A stretch of 64,000 nucleotides of DNA from Salminus brasiliensis (GCF_030463535.1 NC_132897.1:1662291-1726290); one strand, 5' to 3'. Counted from the stretch's first letter, positions 31,013 to 44,963 are shown. Notes: generated by a model not told the origin, from the sequence alone. Translations and numbers: made by a program.

Positions 31013-31560
31013 AATATTGGGACAAAAGTATTGGGACACACCTCTTAATCACTGAATTAAGGTGTTTGATTCAGTCCCATTGACCCAAATCAAGCCCCTA
31101 GCCCTGCAGTCTGCCTTTCTTCTACACATCAGTAAAAGAACGGGAGGTTCTGAAGAGCTCACTGAACTCCAGTGTGGTTCTGTATGTAATAGGAAACACC
31201 GCTGCACCAACAACAGCAACAAGTCAGCTGGTGAAATTTAGACCTTCCCTCCTAGATCTTCCTCCATCAGCTGTGAGTGGTGTTATTACTGAACAGTGGA
31301 AGAGTTTAGGAGGAACAGCTCACAGAGAGCAGCTCAGTGTCCACTGAGTGTCTGTCAGACAATGTAAAGGTACAGACCGGGGTCAGGGCCGAGTGCTGAG
31401 CCTTCAACGCCTGCAGAGCTCCAGACCTGCTGCTGGTAGAGCTTAGAGCAAGGGGGACTGGCTCCTTATCAATAATGCTATGGGTTTAGAATGGGACGGT
31501 TTAAAAGCTTCTATAGATATAATGGGAAGGTGTCCCAATACTATTGACCATATAATGTAT
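31013..31560. mobile_element. Inverted-repeat DNA element (second family), about 545 bp
   Basis: Terminal sequences GGGACAAAAGTATTGGGACA and GTGTCCCAATACTATTGACC are inverted copies, related to the family A termini, but the interior is unrelated to family A. It is non-coding. A single copy was seen in the window. Confidence 0.65.
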
Positions 31561-32329
31561 CAAAACTAAAATGATGTGGTAATATTTCACTATAAACATC
31601 AGAACTTATCCAGACGCTAATGGAGAACTACAGAGCTGTGGTAGGAGGACCACAGGTCCCACACTGTAACATCACCTGTATAGAAACTTCACTGGAATCA
31701 AAGGACATTTAGGTTCCTGCAACTGTTTTCTTTCAGTAACGAGATTTTATTGAAGATTTTGCGTGCTTGCATATGCTTTTGACCACTCCTCCCAGTTCCG
31801 ATCCGCAGGTAATTGCACATTGTTCCCATTGAGGATGTCATTTTGAACTGTCTGTGGTTCGTTCCCACACATGAACACCTGAAACACAACTGTACGACTA
31901 CAAATAAAGCAACAACTTCTAAACTCTAAAAACTAAATAATCATTATAAATAGATACATACAGTACAGGTTACACAAGATGTAAAAAACGGCTTGATTTA
32001 GGTGGGAGGGGTTCACTGAAAACTACACTTAAAGGAGCAGTCTGGTGAAAAATCTAAAACACGACTGATCACTGTCTCTAGACGCAGTCGATCAGCCAAG
32101 ACATGTCTGATATCGGATGTGTGCTTCTTTAGCTAACAACAGGAGGTGCTAGGCTAATGGTGCTAACGTGTACTGCATCTGGACGGTCACCAATCTCATC
32201 TGGGTAGGTGAACACACCCCCTAAACTCTGCATTTATTAACAACGCTTAGGATGGGCCATATTAAAGCATCTATGCTGAAGTTTGAAGGATATTACCATC
32301 CATATTGTTTGTGTTTGTGGGCTAAAATA

Positions 32330-32745
32330 AGACTTTTTTATTTATTTCCATTTTTGATCACCCAACCAAGTACCCAAGTACTCTCCCCCCATCGCACCCG
32401 GCACAGTCCAGCCCCCCTCCAATGCAAGCCCAGTCCAGCTGCCGATGCAACCAGCTGCATCCCCGGCTCCGACGCACCAGCCTGCAGACGCTCATTGTGG
32501 AGAGAGAGTGAGAGAGCGCCATCTACCCACCCTGGAGAAAACAAAGCCAACTGCACCTCTCCAGGGTGGGTAGATGGCGCCAGCTACCCACCCTGGAGAG
32601 GTGCGGTTGGTGCCATCTACCCACCCTAGAGAGAGCTCTGGGCCTTGGCTGCTAATTGCTAGCAGCATGACCGGGACTCGAACCTGCGACCCTCTGAGAC
32701 CCTCATAGTGACAGCGCTTAGTCCGCTGGACCACTCAGAGCTTTG
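32330..32745 (-). mobile_element. tRNA-headed SINE-like element with internal perfect hairpin
   Basis: The minus strand begins near 32743 with GAGTGGTCCAGCGGACTAAG (A-box-like) and has an exact B box GGTTCGAGTCC near 32680. The body contains several copies of a CCACCCTGGAGA motif in both orientations. Perfect 23-bp arms at 32516-32538 and 32558-32580 enclose a 19-nt loop. It ends in an AT-rich tail near 32335. Confidence 0.55.
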
Positions 32746-32771
32746 ATCTTTTTTGGGGGTGTGTTTACAAA

Positions 32772-32955
32772 GACAGGTTCTTCGGTGCAATGCCATAGAA
32801 GAACCACCGTTGGTTCCATAAGGAACCATAAGATGTTTAAATGTGGGTGTGAAGAACCTCTGAATGTAACCTGATGTAAAGGTTCCTTACTAACTTAAAA
32901 GGTTCTCACACACACAATCTGGTTCTTTATAGAACCAAAAGTGGTTCTTCTAAGA
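32772..32955. mobile_element. Foldback MITE-like element (GGTTCTT termini)
   Basis: The left end has CCATAGAAGAACCACCGTTG and the right end CCAAAAGTGGTTCTTCTAAG, which are inverted and partly complementary. Such palindromic GGTTCTT/AAGAACC elements are common in fish genomes. Related fragments occur at about 26510-26600. Confidence 0.5.
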
Positions 32956-33977
32956 CAAACCTTGGCTTTCACTCTTGCTGATTGGCCACGCTGTGTCACA
33001 TTCTCCAAGCAGCTGGATTCAAGACCTACGTTCTATGGCATCACTCGAGAACCTACAGAACCTTTTGAAGCACCTTTACATGATAAAAGTGTAGCGTAAA
33101 TATTGAACGTGTTTTTTTTTTGTTTTTTTTTACAGTAAATACACAAAAGTTGGTGACAGTCTACGCCCAGTGTATGTTAGTGATGTTAGCCTAGCATCTT
33201 CCGTTCGAACTAAAGAAGCATCAGAGTCAGATATCAAACATGTCTTGGCTGATTGGCTGAATCTGGGGTCAGAGATCAATCATTTTCGTCTGATTTTTTA
33301 CCGAACTGTTCTCCGGGTTTCGTTTTTTTTTTTTTTTAGTCAACGCTGACCCCAGTGGTTGCTTAGGAATATGAAAGAAGGTGTCTTCGTCAACATAGTG
33401 CACTTAATGCTAGGGAGAATAACTAGGGTTGTAAGGGTTCCTTGTTCAAACGCTTGCTTGGATATGTGTTCTTCTCCTACCTACGACATTACTACCGTCT
33501 CTACAGAGGTCTGTGGAATATACAACAACTTCCTTCGCCATCGTGAGTACCAGCTTGTTTAGTCCCGTCCTCAAACTCATTACTTTAGCAGTTATTCAAG
33601 CACCAGTAGAGTTCCTGTAGATTTCATGGTTTGCCTCCTTCTTCTGTAGTTTGATATCGGTTCAGATGGGTTCTTTAGGTTCTCCTGGTCATATTCTTTT
33701 GGTTGTGTAAAGACGTGAGCGAATGGACTTGCAGACGTCTGCGCTTCGAGCTTGTAGAACCGATTCCCAGCCGAGGAGAACAGGATCGTCTGCAGCACCA
33801 GTGGATCTTCCCTGAGGTTCCTCCCTCTTTCTTGGTTCTGCGGTTTGTTCCAGAGTAAGCGAGACGGACGGGTGGAGGGGTGGAGCTATAGGACGTGTGT
33901 TAAAGGGACTTTAAAGAGAGCGGTGTTTGCCAGTCAAAGCTGGAACGAGGGTCTTCCTCACTTGTGGGCTTCAGGAG

Positions 33978-36900
33978 CTACTCCCCCAGGACTTTATCCG
34001 CAGCGGGGAGGGACGGAGGCTTGGCCCGGAGCGGCAGGGACCCGGCCCGCTTGTTGCGGTAAAACTCGGCCGTCGCTGTGCCAAATCCACCATCACCTGA
34101 TCCCAGGTCAGGTTCTGAGGGTGAAAACACACAGAGAGAGAGAGATAGGCAAAACTACTGCGGGTGTACCACAATAAAATACAGCTGTTCTATAAGCGTC
34201 CAAAAGTATGTGGACACCTGCTCCTTATATACAGCATTTCTTCTGAAATCAAGGGTATTAACCAGGAGTTTGTTAACGCTCCCTTTCCTGCAGTAACAGC
34301 CTCTACTGTTCTGGGGTCTGCGAAGGCTTTACACTAGAAGTTGGAACGCTGGTGTGAGGAGGATTTGATGGCATTCTGCCCCATATTAGAGCACAAGTCG
34401 AGTCAGGTACTGATGTTGGGTGATCAGTTCCACCATTGCCGCTCATCCTAAAGATCTTGGATGGAGCTATAGCACGCCAGGGCTGGGTGGCTTTATTTGT
34501 GGGCAACATCTATTGGTCAGTGTTTGTCCATGGAGATTACTCACAGCAATGTTCCAACAGCTGGCGGGAAGCCTTTCCAGAAGAAACACTGGAAGAGCAG
34601 ATGTCCACTTAGCTTTACCAGAAATGGACAGTTCCCCCTAATGAGAGACTGTAGCTCCTCCTCCTCAGTGTATATCACAATACCTACATTTAGAGCTACT
34701 GTCTCTCATTAGGGTGAATATTAATAATGCTCTAAATGTAGGTATTGTGATATACACTGAGGAGGCGGAGCTACAGTCTCTCATTAGGGTGAATATTAAT
34801 AACGCTCTAAATGTAGGTATTGTGATATACACTGAGGAGGCGGGGCTACAGTCTCTCATTAGGGTGAATATTAATAACGCTCTAAATGTAGGTATTGTGA
34901 TATACACTGAGGAGGCGGAGCTACAGTCTCTCATTAGGGTTAAATGGGATTTTTTTTATCAGTGATCTGTAAATCCTGTCCAACCTCACAGCAGTAGGTG
35001 AAAGAACACATTTGTGGGCGGAGCCTGGAGAGGATAAATGCATTTTCTAAAACCTCCTCAGGAGAACCCTCACCCAGTAAACACTTTCAGGTTGAACTGA
35101 CACTAGAGGGCGCTTGCAGGAAAGTCTAAAATGAATGGAAGTCTATGGAGCGTTTTTTTTAATGTAAATGACTGCTTTACTTTGCAAATGAGCTCATCAG
35201 CTTAATAACCAATCAGCATTTAGCATTTAATAACTCAAATTTAATGGTCATTTTAGCAGTATCTCCATTCCCTCCCATTCACAAGAGGACTCTCTTGCTC
35301 CCTCTAGTGTTCTGCAGTCATGTTGCTGGTATTTTTGATGTAGCTCCTCACACTAAACTGGTGGCCTGTCCCAAAGTCCACGCTTATAGTTTTGTGTACT
35401 TGCATTAGGCGAAACTCCTAAAAATAAAGGTGGTTCCCGAGTGATGCAGCAGAAGAACCACCTCGGGCGTGAGCTTCAGGACAGGCCACAGCACTGCTAG
35501 CATGTCCTCTTTCTTGTTAATCCACCTGTTGTCCAGCAGAGGGCCCCACGCATCAGTTACCTGGCCAGATGATTGCCTCCAGCAGCTGCACCCTGCGAGC
35601 CAGCAGCTCCAGGTCAGCCTGCAAGTCTTGGAACATCTTCAAACTAACGTCCTATCAAAGATCAAGAGCAGTGACAAGCACAGAGGAGTCCCGTGTCAAG
35701 TTTCAGGGGGGCTGGGGGTCCAACCCTGAGTGCTCGTTCCCTGTCAGCCCCTCTCCGCTCCTCATATTTGGCCTACTAATCTGCTGCCCCCCCCCCCGCC
35801 CTCGACCACTGCCCATCGACCCTGACCCTGCCTCTGGCCTCCTACTCACCATGGATACCGATCATAGTCTCGAGGATTAAAACCCTCTCGGCTAAGATCT
35901 TCAGGGCCTCGCGGATTTGGTGTATGCCGTCCCCCTGTGGAGACAGATACAGCCGTCAAGTTATGGGGCCGAGCCAAACCAAGCGCTTGCCAAGATGCAG
36001 TCGTCCATTCACAGGGTTAACTCCATCTGGATTAGCAGTTAAAGGGTTAAATATCCAGTCCAAAAACATTCACCACAAAGTAACTGGAGCTAAACTGGGG
36101 GAACTGGTGCGTTGGTGAGGGAAATCATCTCAAATCCAAGCCAATATTTCTCATAATGAGATTCTTCAATTATTCAATCAATTTGTAGAGATATATAATT
36201 TTAATTATATATATATATATGCTTGTTTTAGTCATGTCTAAAAATAAAAGAAGGTTAAGAAGTGTAGGTTTGGGTGGTTTGGTGTGAAACGCTCGGTTCT
36301 ACAGTGGAGGTGAAGGGAAGCAGACGTCTGAAGCTCTAATAATAAAAGCTCCTCACAGAAAGTTCTTCACCTAATGGTGATGAAGACGCTGCCTGATGCC
36401 TGAGACACGGTTCTACCAGAGTTCTGAGAAGAGCTCGGCTCTAGAACCTGCTTTTAGAACCAGATCATTAAAATGGTGGAGGGATACATGCTGCAGGGTG
36501 TAGTGCGGCTACAGAAAGTAGTCCCTAAAGAGAACTGGATTAGTTGAGATTCTCTATTCACTATAACTCTGGTGGGTTTGGATAGGAGATCAATTATGGG
36601 CTGTATCTGTGTTGTAGTCATGGCGACAGATACCTGTTTCCATTCACCACCACTGTACAGAAGTAAGTAAGTACGTTTCTACGTTTCTCTACAGTGAAGC
36701 TCAGTTTCACACCAAATCCACACTGCAGTGACCTTTAATGACCTTTGATGACCTTTAATGACCTTTGATGACCTTCAATGACCTTCAAATCTTATAACTC
36801 ATTCATTTCAGAATGAGAACATTTAGACCGACTGACCGATCTGAGATGATTTCACCTCCCAAAACCTCCCTTTTATATCTTCCTATTTTTCCTAGTTTTC

Positions 36901-39900
36901 TTGTGTACCCATGCTGTAAGACTAAATAACATACCCAGCATGCATTTCACAGGCCAGGCCGCAGCCATCACGGAGGAACAGTCTTGTTTAGTCGTCATCA
37001 TGCCATAAAATCACCACATTCCCAGTCTGTGTAAGATGAGCAGCTTTTTTCAAACCAAAGGGATTTCTTAATGTTAAAATCACGTTCACGTGTCCTCGTG
37101 ATGACATCACCCGCTTTGATCTCGTCAGCTACTCATCCTTTGGTAGGGGATGTTCTTACACCAAAGCCACTCAATGGTTTTTTCCACCCCATTGAAGTCT
37201 GTTACAGAGTCAGCGTCCAATCAGAGGGCTGCTACCTCAAATAAAGCCCATCTACACATACTGTACATAATGATGTGCTCTCACTGGCCACTTTATTGGA
37301 AACCCCTACTCTTTAACTTCCACTCACTGGCCACTTTATTAGAAACCCCTACCTTGTGCTTCCACTAACTGGCCACTTTATTAGAAACCCCTACCTTGTG
37401 CTTCCACTAACTGGCCACTTTATTAGAAACCCCCACCTTGTGCTTTCACTCATTGGCCACTTTATTAGAAACTCCCTACATTGTGCTGACACTCACTGGC
37501 CACTTTATTGGAAACCCCTACTCTTGTACTTCCACTCACTGGCCACTTTATTGGAAACCCCTACTCTTGTACTTCCACTCACTGGCCACTTTATTAGAAA
37601 CCCCTACACTGCGCTGACACTCACTGGCCACTACTACCCTACTCTTGTGCTTCATCACTGGCCACTTTATTGGAAACCCCTACTCTTTAACTTCCACTCA
37701 CTGGCCACTTTATTGGAAACCCCTACTCTTTAACTTCCACTCACTGGCCACTTTATTAGAAACCCTACTCTTGTGCTTCATCACTGGCCACTTTATTGGA
37801 AACCCCTACTCTTGTGCTTCACCACTGGCCACTTTATTAGAAACCCCAACTCTTGTGCTTCATTACTGCTCCATTGCAGCCTAACTCTGCGGCCAGAATC
37901 TGAATGGCGATGCATTGGACCTACAAGCGAGGGGTTTCTGATAAAGTGGCCAAGCTCTATACTACCTAGGTATACCATAGCTTAGCTTAATTCGGACAGT
38001 ATGATCAGCTCCATCATGGACTTGCTTTGCTGACTGCAGTGTTTCCATGGCTTTGGTGGGCATCCGTTACAGAGGTCAACACACACGTTACCGAACAGAG
38101 CACACATGCTTCGAACCAACAACCAACCAGGGGTTAACAAGAAGAACACGGGTCAGTAAGGAGGTCAGGTAGGTTATCGATGACTCGGTCATGAACTTAG
38201 TAAAGGGTGACGCTCAGAGCGGTCCGGCGCTCGCGGACAGAGACGAGAAGAAGGAGAATTCCTGCAGCCAAACCAAACACAGCGCCTCATCCACTGAGAC
38301 ATGGTTTTGGGACGGCTCTGGAAAGTCTCCTCACTCGAGCAGCGCCGGGCCTGGAGAAGTGGACTAGCGCGTGGGGGATCGGCTCTGAGTGCTGGTGAGA
38401 GATCGCTCCCGCCGTGTTTTACAAATAAGTGATGTGTGCGTCTCCAGAGAAGGTGGGGAACCTGCGCGCTCGGGCTGATTAATGGGGCAGAGGAAACCTT
38501 TTGTGTTGGGGTGTCTTCAGACGCTGCGTGAAGCCGTTAGTCACTGAGCTTTGGGCGAGGAACCGGGCCAGAACTATGGGCTGACAGCTGCTGAAAGACT
38601 GCAGTATTAATATGAGAAGTCTTCTCCAGAGGTGGGCTGAGGCTGCTCCACATGCAGTGCTGTGAAGAAGTGTAGGCCCCTCTCTGTAGAACGAGGCAGC
38701 ATGTGCTGCTTTCTGAGGCCTTCCAGCCTGCCTCACAGTGCCATGCCTGGGTCTGTTTAAGTGATGTCTGGCTGTGGTCTTGCCTGGGTCTGGCTAGGGA
38801 CATTTAAATGTAGGACCTAAAGGGGCAATGACTTTTTCACATGGGTGATACATGTTTTTATTATATATATATTTTTATCTTCAATAAACTAAAAGCTGCA
38901 GTGTGTGTTTTCTTGCATTGTCTTTATCTAATATTAAATTTAGTTGGATGATCTGAAATGTTTAAATGCACAAATGTGTAAATAGGGGCAAATATTTTTT
39001 CACAGCACTGGATAATATATATATTTTTCATTATAAGGTTTATAAGGTAATTCTACCTGTTTTTTTTTATACATTTGACTTTTATTTAATGTAAAAAAAT
39101 GGGTGGGGCTAAACTGCTGTAGGCTGAATGGGTGGGGCTACACTACTGTAGGCTGAATGGGTGGGGCTAAACTGCTGTAGGCTGAATGGGTGGGGCTACA
39201 CTACTGTAGGCTGAATGGGTGGGGCTAAACTGCTGTAGGGTAAATGGGTGGGGCTAAACTGCTGTAGGCTGAATAGGAGGGGTCAAACTACAGTAGACTA
39301 AACGGGTGGGACTAAACTGCTGTAGGCTAAATGGGCGGGACTAAAGCGCTGTAGGCTGAACGGGCGGGACTAAAGTGCTGTAGGCTGAACGGGCGGGACT
39401 AAAGCGCTGTAGGCTGAACGGGCGGGACTAAAGTGCTGTAGGCTGAACGGGCGGGACTAAAGTGCTGTAGGCTGAATGGGCCGGACTAAAGTGCTGTAGG
39501 CTGAATGGGCCGGACTAAAGCGCTGTAGGCTGAATAGGTGGGACTAAAGCGCTGTAGGCTGAATGGGTGGGGCTAAAGCGCTGTAGGCTGAATGGGCGGG
39601 GCTAAAGCGCTGTAGGCTGAATGGGCGGGGCTAAAGTGCTGTTTACAGTTCCTTTACCTTCACTGCAGTCATCAGGGTTAGTGGGTTTAGGAGGCTGGAG
39701 TTATGAGAACGGATGGACCAACGGTTTGAGAAGTGTCCCCCGGGCAGAGGGGCCGCAGTGGGACGGGTTAGATGTGAGAGCAGCAGGCAGACATGATCGT
39801 AACAAGCAGCGCAATGGGATGAAGCCATGCAGCAATGCATTGTGGGACACGGGAGGATAGCTGTATCCACTCATGTTTCTTCACACACCCCTCCACCACC

Positions 39901-42900
39901 ACCACCACCACCACCCAGAATGCTGGTGCTGATCCAGCACCACTGTACCCACAATCACTACAGCACAGAGGCTTTTGGGATACACACATCACACACTCCT
40001 GAGATCAGATTGTGTTGCGCTGTAAGCAGAGTAACTCACTGCGTAAAATATCACTTTAACTTTAGATAAAAAATAAAAAAAAAGTTCAGTACTCTACTGT
40101 TAGAAGGATTGGAATCACTGTTTAATCATATAAAACAATTTTTATAAAATTTGTTTTATAATAAAAATAAAAATACAACAAAATAAATATATAATGATCC
40201 TACTCAGAATAAAAGTCTAATAAACTGAATATCCACAAAGCAATTCTAAGTATTTAATATTAATGAAATTTGAAAACAAAATAAATTCTAAAAACATTTA
40301 TATTAATAATACGTTCTAAGAAATGTAACACCTAGAATAAAATTATAAGAGGATTAATATTTAGACTGAAATTTTAAGACATTTAACACCCAAAATAAAA
40401 TTCTAATAAATTGTTTATTATGAATAAAATTCTAAGAAATGTAAGACCTAAAATAGAATTTTTATATCTATTCTTCTATAAAAAAGAAGTTTAATATCAG
40501 AATTACATTTTCAGAAATTTTAAAATCTAGTTTGAAATTCTAATAAAGTTAACATTAGGAATGAAGTTCTAAGAAATGTAACAATCAGGACACAATTCTA
40601 AGAGGTTTTATATTAAGAATAAAATTCTAAGAAGTTTAACATTCAGACTGAAATAAGAAGTTTAACAGACTGAAATTGTATATTAATAATTCAATTCTAG
40701 GAAATGTAAGACCTAAAATACAATTATAAGAACACCCAAAATAAAATTCTAAGAAATTGTATACTAAATTAATATATTTAATATTAAATGATAAGAAATG
40801 TAACACATTGAATAAAATGATAAAATGTTTAACAGACTGAAGTTCTGAGAAATGTATAATAAAAAAGGAATTAAATTCTAAAACCTAAAATAACATTTTA
40901 AGAAATTAAACATCCAAATTGAAATTCTAAGAAAGTTACATTCAGAATGAGACTTTGAGTAGTTTAACAATAATTCCCAAAATCAATTCTAAGAAATATA
41001 ATATATATTATAAAGAATGAAAGTAAATGAAGTATCTAGAATGAAGTTGTAATAAAACGTTTTAATACAACTGTACAAAGTTCTAGTAAAATTCTTAAAT
41101 TAAAATTTAAACTATAATGGATTTCTAATACGCTTAATATCTAATTGTAGTTCTAATAAAACACAGATTTAGAATTAGACTGTAGTAAAATTAATATCCA
41201 TAATGAAGATTTCATAATATTCAGATCAATATTCAAATTAAACCTCATAATTAAATCTCAGGAGAAATAATGTGACAAGAAATGTTCTATAAATACACAA
41301 GTACAGGGTTTTAGTTTGAAATTAATAACCTAATTCTGTTCCAGATCTATAAACTTCTGGTATAAAAGTATTAAAAGTTATTAATTTATTAAAGTTATTA
41401 ATTATTAAGTGATTCCAGACAGTTCAACAGTAGTTTCTAATAAACCCAGCAGCAGATTTCTACTGCGCCTGATTTTCTCTCTATGGCTTCGTAGGTCTGG
41501 GCGTTTGCTGTGTGCTGTGTGCCAAAAGCAGGTGACTGTGAGATGTGAGATGTTGCTATGGAGACAGCAGCTGGCAGAGGGTCAGACAGAGGATGCAGGG
41601 TAAACACTCAGAGACAGCACCCCACCACCAAAATAAACAACAAACAAACAACAACAACAACAACAAACAAGCAACGAAATCACTGCACAGGTAAGCGTTG
41701 CCCTTTCATGCTGACCTGGGACCAGTTCCAGCGTCCTGCATCCTAACACTGACCATCAGCAGACAAATGATAAGAATGGTCTCAGATCAGCATATGAGGG
41801 TGACTCTTACTGGACAGAGCATTACACCAAATAAGTGACTGTAGATGGGACATCAGGGGTCTGTCTCACAAATCAAAACCCAAGAGGCAAAAGTATTGGG
41901 ACACCTGCTCATTCACTGCTTCTTCTGAAATCAAGGGTATTAAAAAGAGCCGATCCTGCTTCTGTTGGAGTAACTGTCTCTACTGTCCAGAGAAGAAGAC
42001 TGTCTACTAGATTTTGGAGGAGAAGCATTGCTGTGAGGATTTGATTGCATTCAGTGAGGTCAGGATGTTGTATGATGATCACCACCCTCATCATCCTCAT
42101 CCCAAACATACTGCATATATATATATTTGCATGCATATTCACTATATGTCCAAATGTTTTCGGACACCCCTTCTACTGAATGATGAGGTGGGGTGGTGAT
42201 CATCCTGACCTCACTAACCTGGTGCTCTTGGTGCTGAATGCAATCAAATCCTCACAGCAATGCTCAGGAGCAGTGCTACTATGCTCTCTGGAATGATGGA
42301 TGGTGCTCAGTCCAGTACATCTGGGAGTTGAGGATGATGAGGTGGGGTGATGATCATACTGACAACATCCCGACCTCACTAACTTGGTGCTCTTGGTGCT
42401 GAATGCAATCAAATCCTCACAGCAATGCTCCTTCTCCAAAATCTAGTAGAAAGTCTTCATTTCTGGACAGTAGAGACAGTTACTCCAACAGAAGCAGGAT
42501 CAGCTCTTTTTTTTCATGCCCTTGATTTCAGAAGAAGCACTGACTGAGCAGGCGTCCCAATACTTTTGTCCATTCGTATATGTATGTATGAGTATTTTAC
42601 GACAGCTGAGAACATCCCTCTGCCAATCGGATCTAATTAAGGGTTGAAGTTCGAGGGGGAGTTTAGGGGGAGGGGTCGGGGTGTTCTTTGAGCTCAGTCG
42701 TTAAGTCCTTCGTTAGTTCGTTCGTTAGTTCGTTCGTTCGTTCGTTCGTTTGTTCGTTCGTTCGTTCGTTTTTGAGTTAGCTGAAACATGGCTGGGAACT
42801 CTTTACCAAGCTGAATGGGCTTCATGAGACAGACCCCTGGTGTAGGAGCAGAAGATCACTCTGAGAAAGCAGCTCTGCAGCAGCATCCTCTCAGTGGAAT

Positions 42901-44896
42901 TCCCATTAGGATTCGGGGGTTCGGGGTTTGGAGATGTAGGCCTTCCCCATCATTTAAGCCAGTTTAAGAATACTGGATAAGATGGAAGCTCCACTGAAGG
43001 ATAAAGCGTGATTGGCTGATGTTAAGACTCGTCGTTGTGATCATGAATGGTGGGATGATGGATGTAAACATAAACAACAGGCTAAAAAAACAAAAAAACA
43101 AACAAAAAAAAACAACGGTGCGGCGAAGAATGCCGAAAAATCCCTTACGTTCAAATCGCTCTAGCACAACGATTAGGAGGCAGAAAGAGACAGTTACAGA
43201 GGAGAGATTACTTCTGCAGATACGTCATCAATCAGACTCTGTCCTGATTACAAACGGTCAGTCCACAAATCCACAATCACACACAATCGATACGGCTCAT
43301 TAAGGACGCTGGCGTTAGCGCCTGCTCGTATCTGGGCTGGGGTACTCGCCCAACCCTCTGGAGATCAGGGAACCTGTCCCAAATACTCTTACCGGAAGGC
43401 CTTTCTCTCCGGGCTCACCCTTCGGTCCTGGCTCACCCTGTGGAGCAGATTTTAGGAGAAAGTCATTTTAAAGAACAGATTTACTCTCAAAAATGAACGT
43501 GAATGAATTCTTTGTTCCTAAAGAACCAAACGTTACGGTTTTAGTGGTTATTCTACTGAGCTGACGATGAATTACAATGAACTTACTGCTGAATCAAGAG
43601 TGGGGAGATGGTTCAGAATGTAGTGGACTGTGTTACTTAACTGTAACTTTTGATCATGTTACACTGTATTGTTACTTTGTTATTTTGTACTGTTATTAAG
43701 TATGTTGATAAAGTGAACTACTTTGTATTTTATATTGTTACCTTGTACTTTGTGTAACGTGTGACTTTGTAACATGCGACTTTGTAATATTACTGTGTAC
43801 CTCGTTACTTTGAACCTTGTTACTGTGTGACAGGTAACTTTGTATCGTTACTCTGAACCTCGTTACTTTAAACCTTGTTACTGTGTGACATGTAACTTTG
43901 TAACGTTACTGTATACTTTGTTACTTTAAACCTTGTCACTTTGAACCTTGTTACTGTGTGACAGGTAACTTTGTAACGTTACTCTGAACCTCGTTACTTT
44001 AAACCTTGTTACTGTGTGACATGTAACTTTGTAACGTTACTGTGTACTTTGTTACTTTAAACCTTGTTACTTTGAACCTTGTTACAGTGTGCCATGAATC
44101 TTTGTAACATTTAACTCTAACATTATTTTGTACCATGTTACTGTGTCCCGTTACCGGCACCCTTTTACTCTGCACCTTCTTACTGTGTATCTTGTTAGTG
44201 TGTGACATGTATCTTTGTAACGTGTAACTTTGTAATGTTACTTTGTACCTTGTTACTGTTATGTGTAACCTTGTAACATATGTAACTTTGTAACGTAATT
44301 TGTACCTTGTTACTGTGTGACGTTACTCTGCACCTTCTTACTGTGTACCTCATTACTGTTATGTGTAACTTTGTAACGCTACTTTGTACCTTGTTATTTT
44401 TAACCTCGTTACTGTGTGATGTAACTTTGTAACGTGTAACTCTGTAACGTTACTTTGTACCTCATTACTGTTATGTGTAACTTTGTAACATGTAACTCTG
44501 TAATGTTATTTTGTACCTCGCTACTGTGTTCCATGTAACTTTGTAACGTGTAACTTGGTACCTTCTTATTTTTTACCTTGTTACTGTGTGACGTTTAACT
44601 TTGTAATGTTACGTTACACTTTGTGGCTTACCGGCTCCCCTTTGAATCCTCTCTCTCCTGGGTATCCCAGAGGGCCCTGCGGGGTTGGAGTGAGATTAAA
44701 CGAAGGTCATATATAGGTGTAGCGGAGACTGAGGTAGTGTTTATTTTGTTTTGGTTTCTTTCGTATTATGGGGTGTTACACTCACTCTCTCTCCTCGCTC
44801 GCCCTTTGGTCCGATAGGGCCCTGTAAACCAGGGGTTCCTGGTTTCCCCTGAGGAGAAAAAGCAACAGAAATACATTCGGTTTGTCAAGTCATAAT

Positions 44897-44963
<67 letters not shown>

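Larger units (their letters stand above)
27650..33970. other. Intergenic region between convergent rhbdd3 and emid1
   Basis: No gene was recognised. Contents: a dispersed repeat shared with 36269-36660, an ATC run near 28010-28035, a family A MITE, a fragment with AACATTAAAACCACC at about 28985-29005, an AT-rich stretch at 29040-29400, tRNA-like fragments near 30090-30180 and 30290-30345 (TTCAAATCCCA motifs), an inverted-repeat element at 31013-31560, a SINE-like element with a hairpin at 32330-32745, and a foldback element at 32772-32955. Confidence 0.6.

Noticed and set aside
33845-34177. Plus-strand frame of 110 codons
   Set aside because: Antisense to the last emid1 coding exon.
34665-34965. 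Open frames of 83-89 codons on both strands over the 75-bp repeat
   Set aside because: The unit is 25 codons long and open in both directions; there is no homology to a known protein and the same frame reappears in another intron array.
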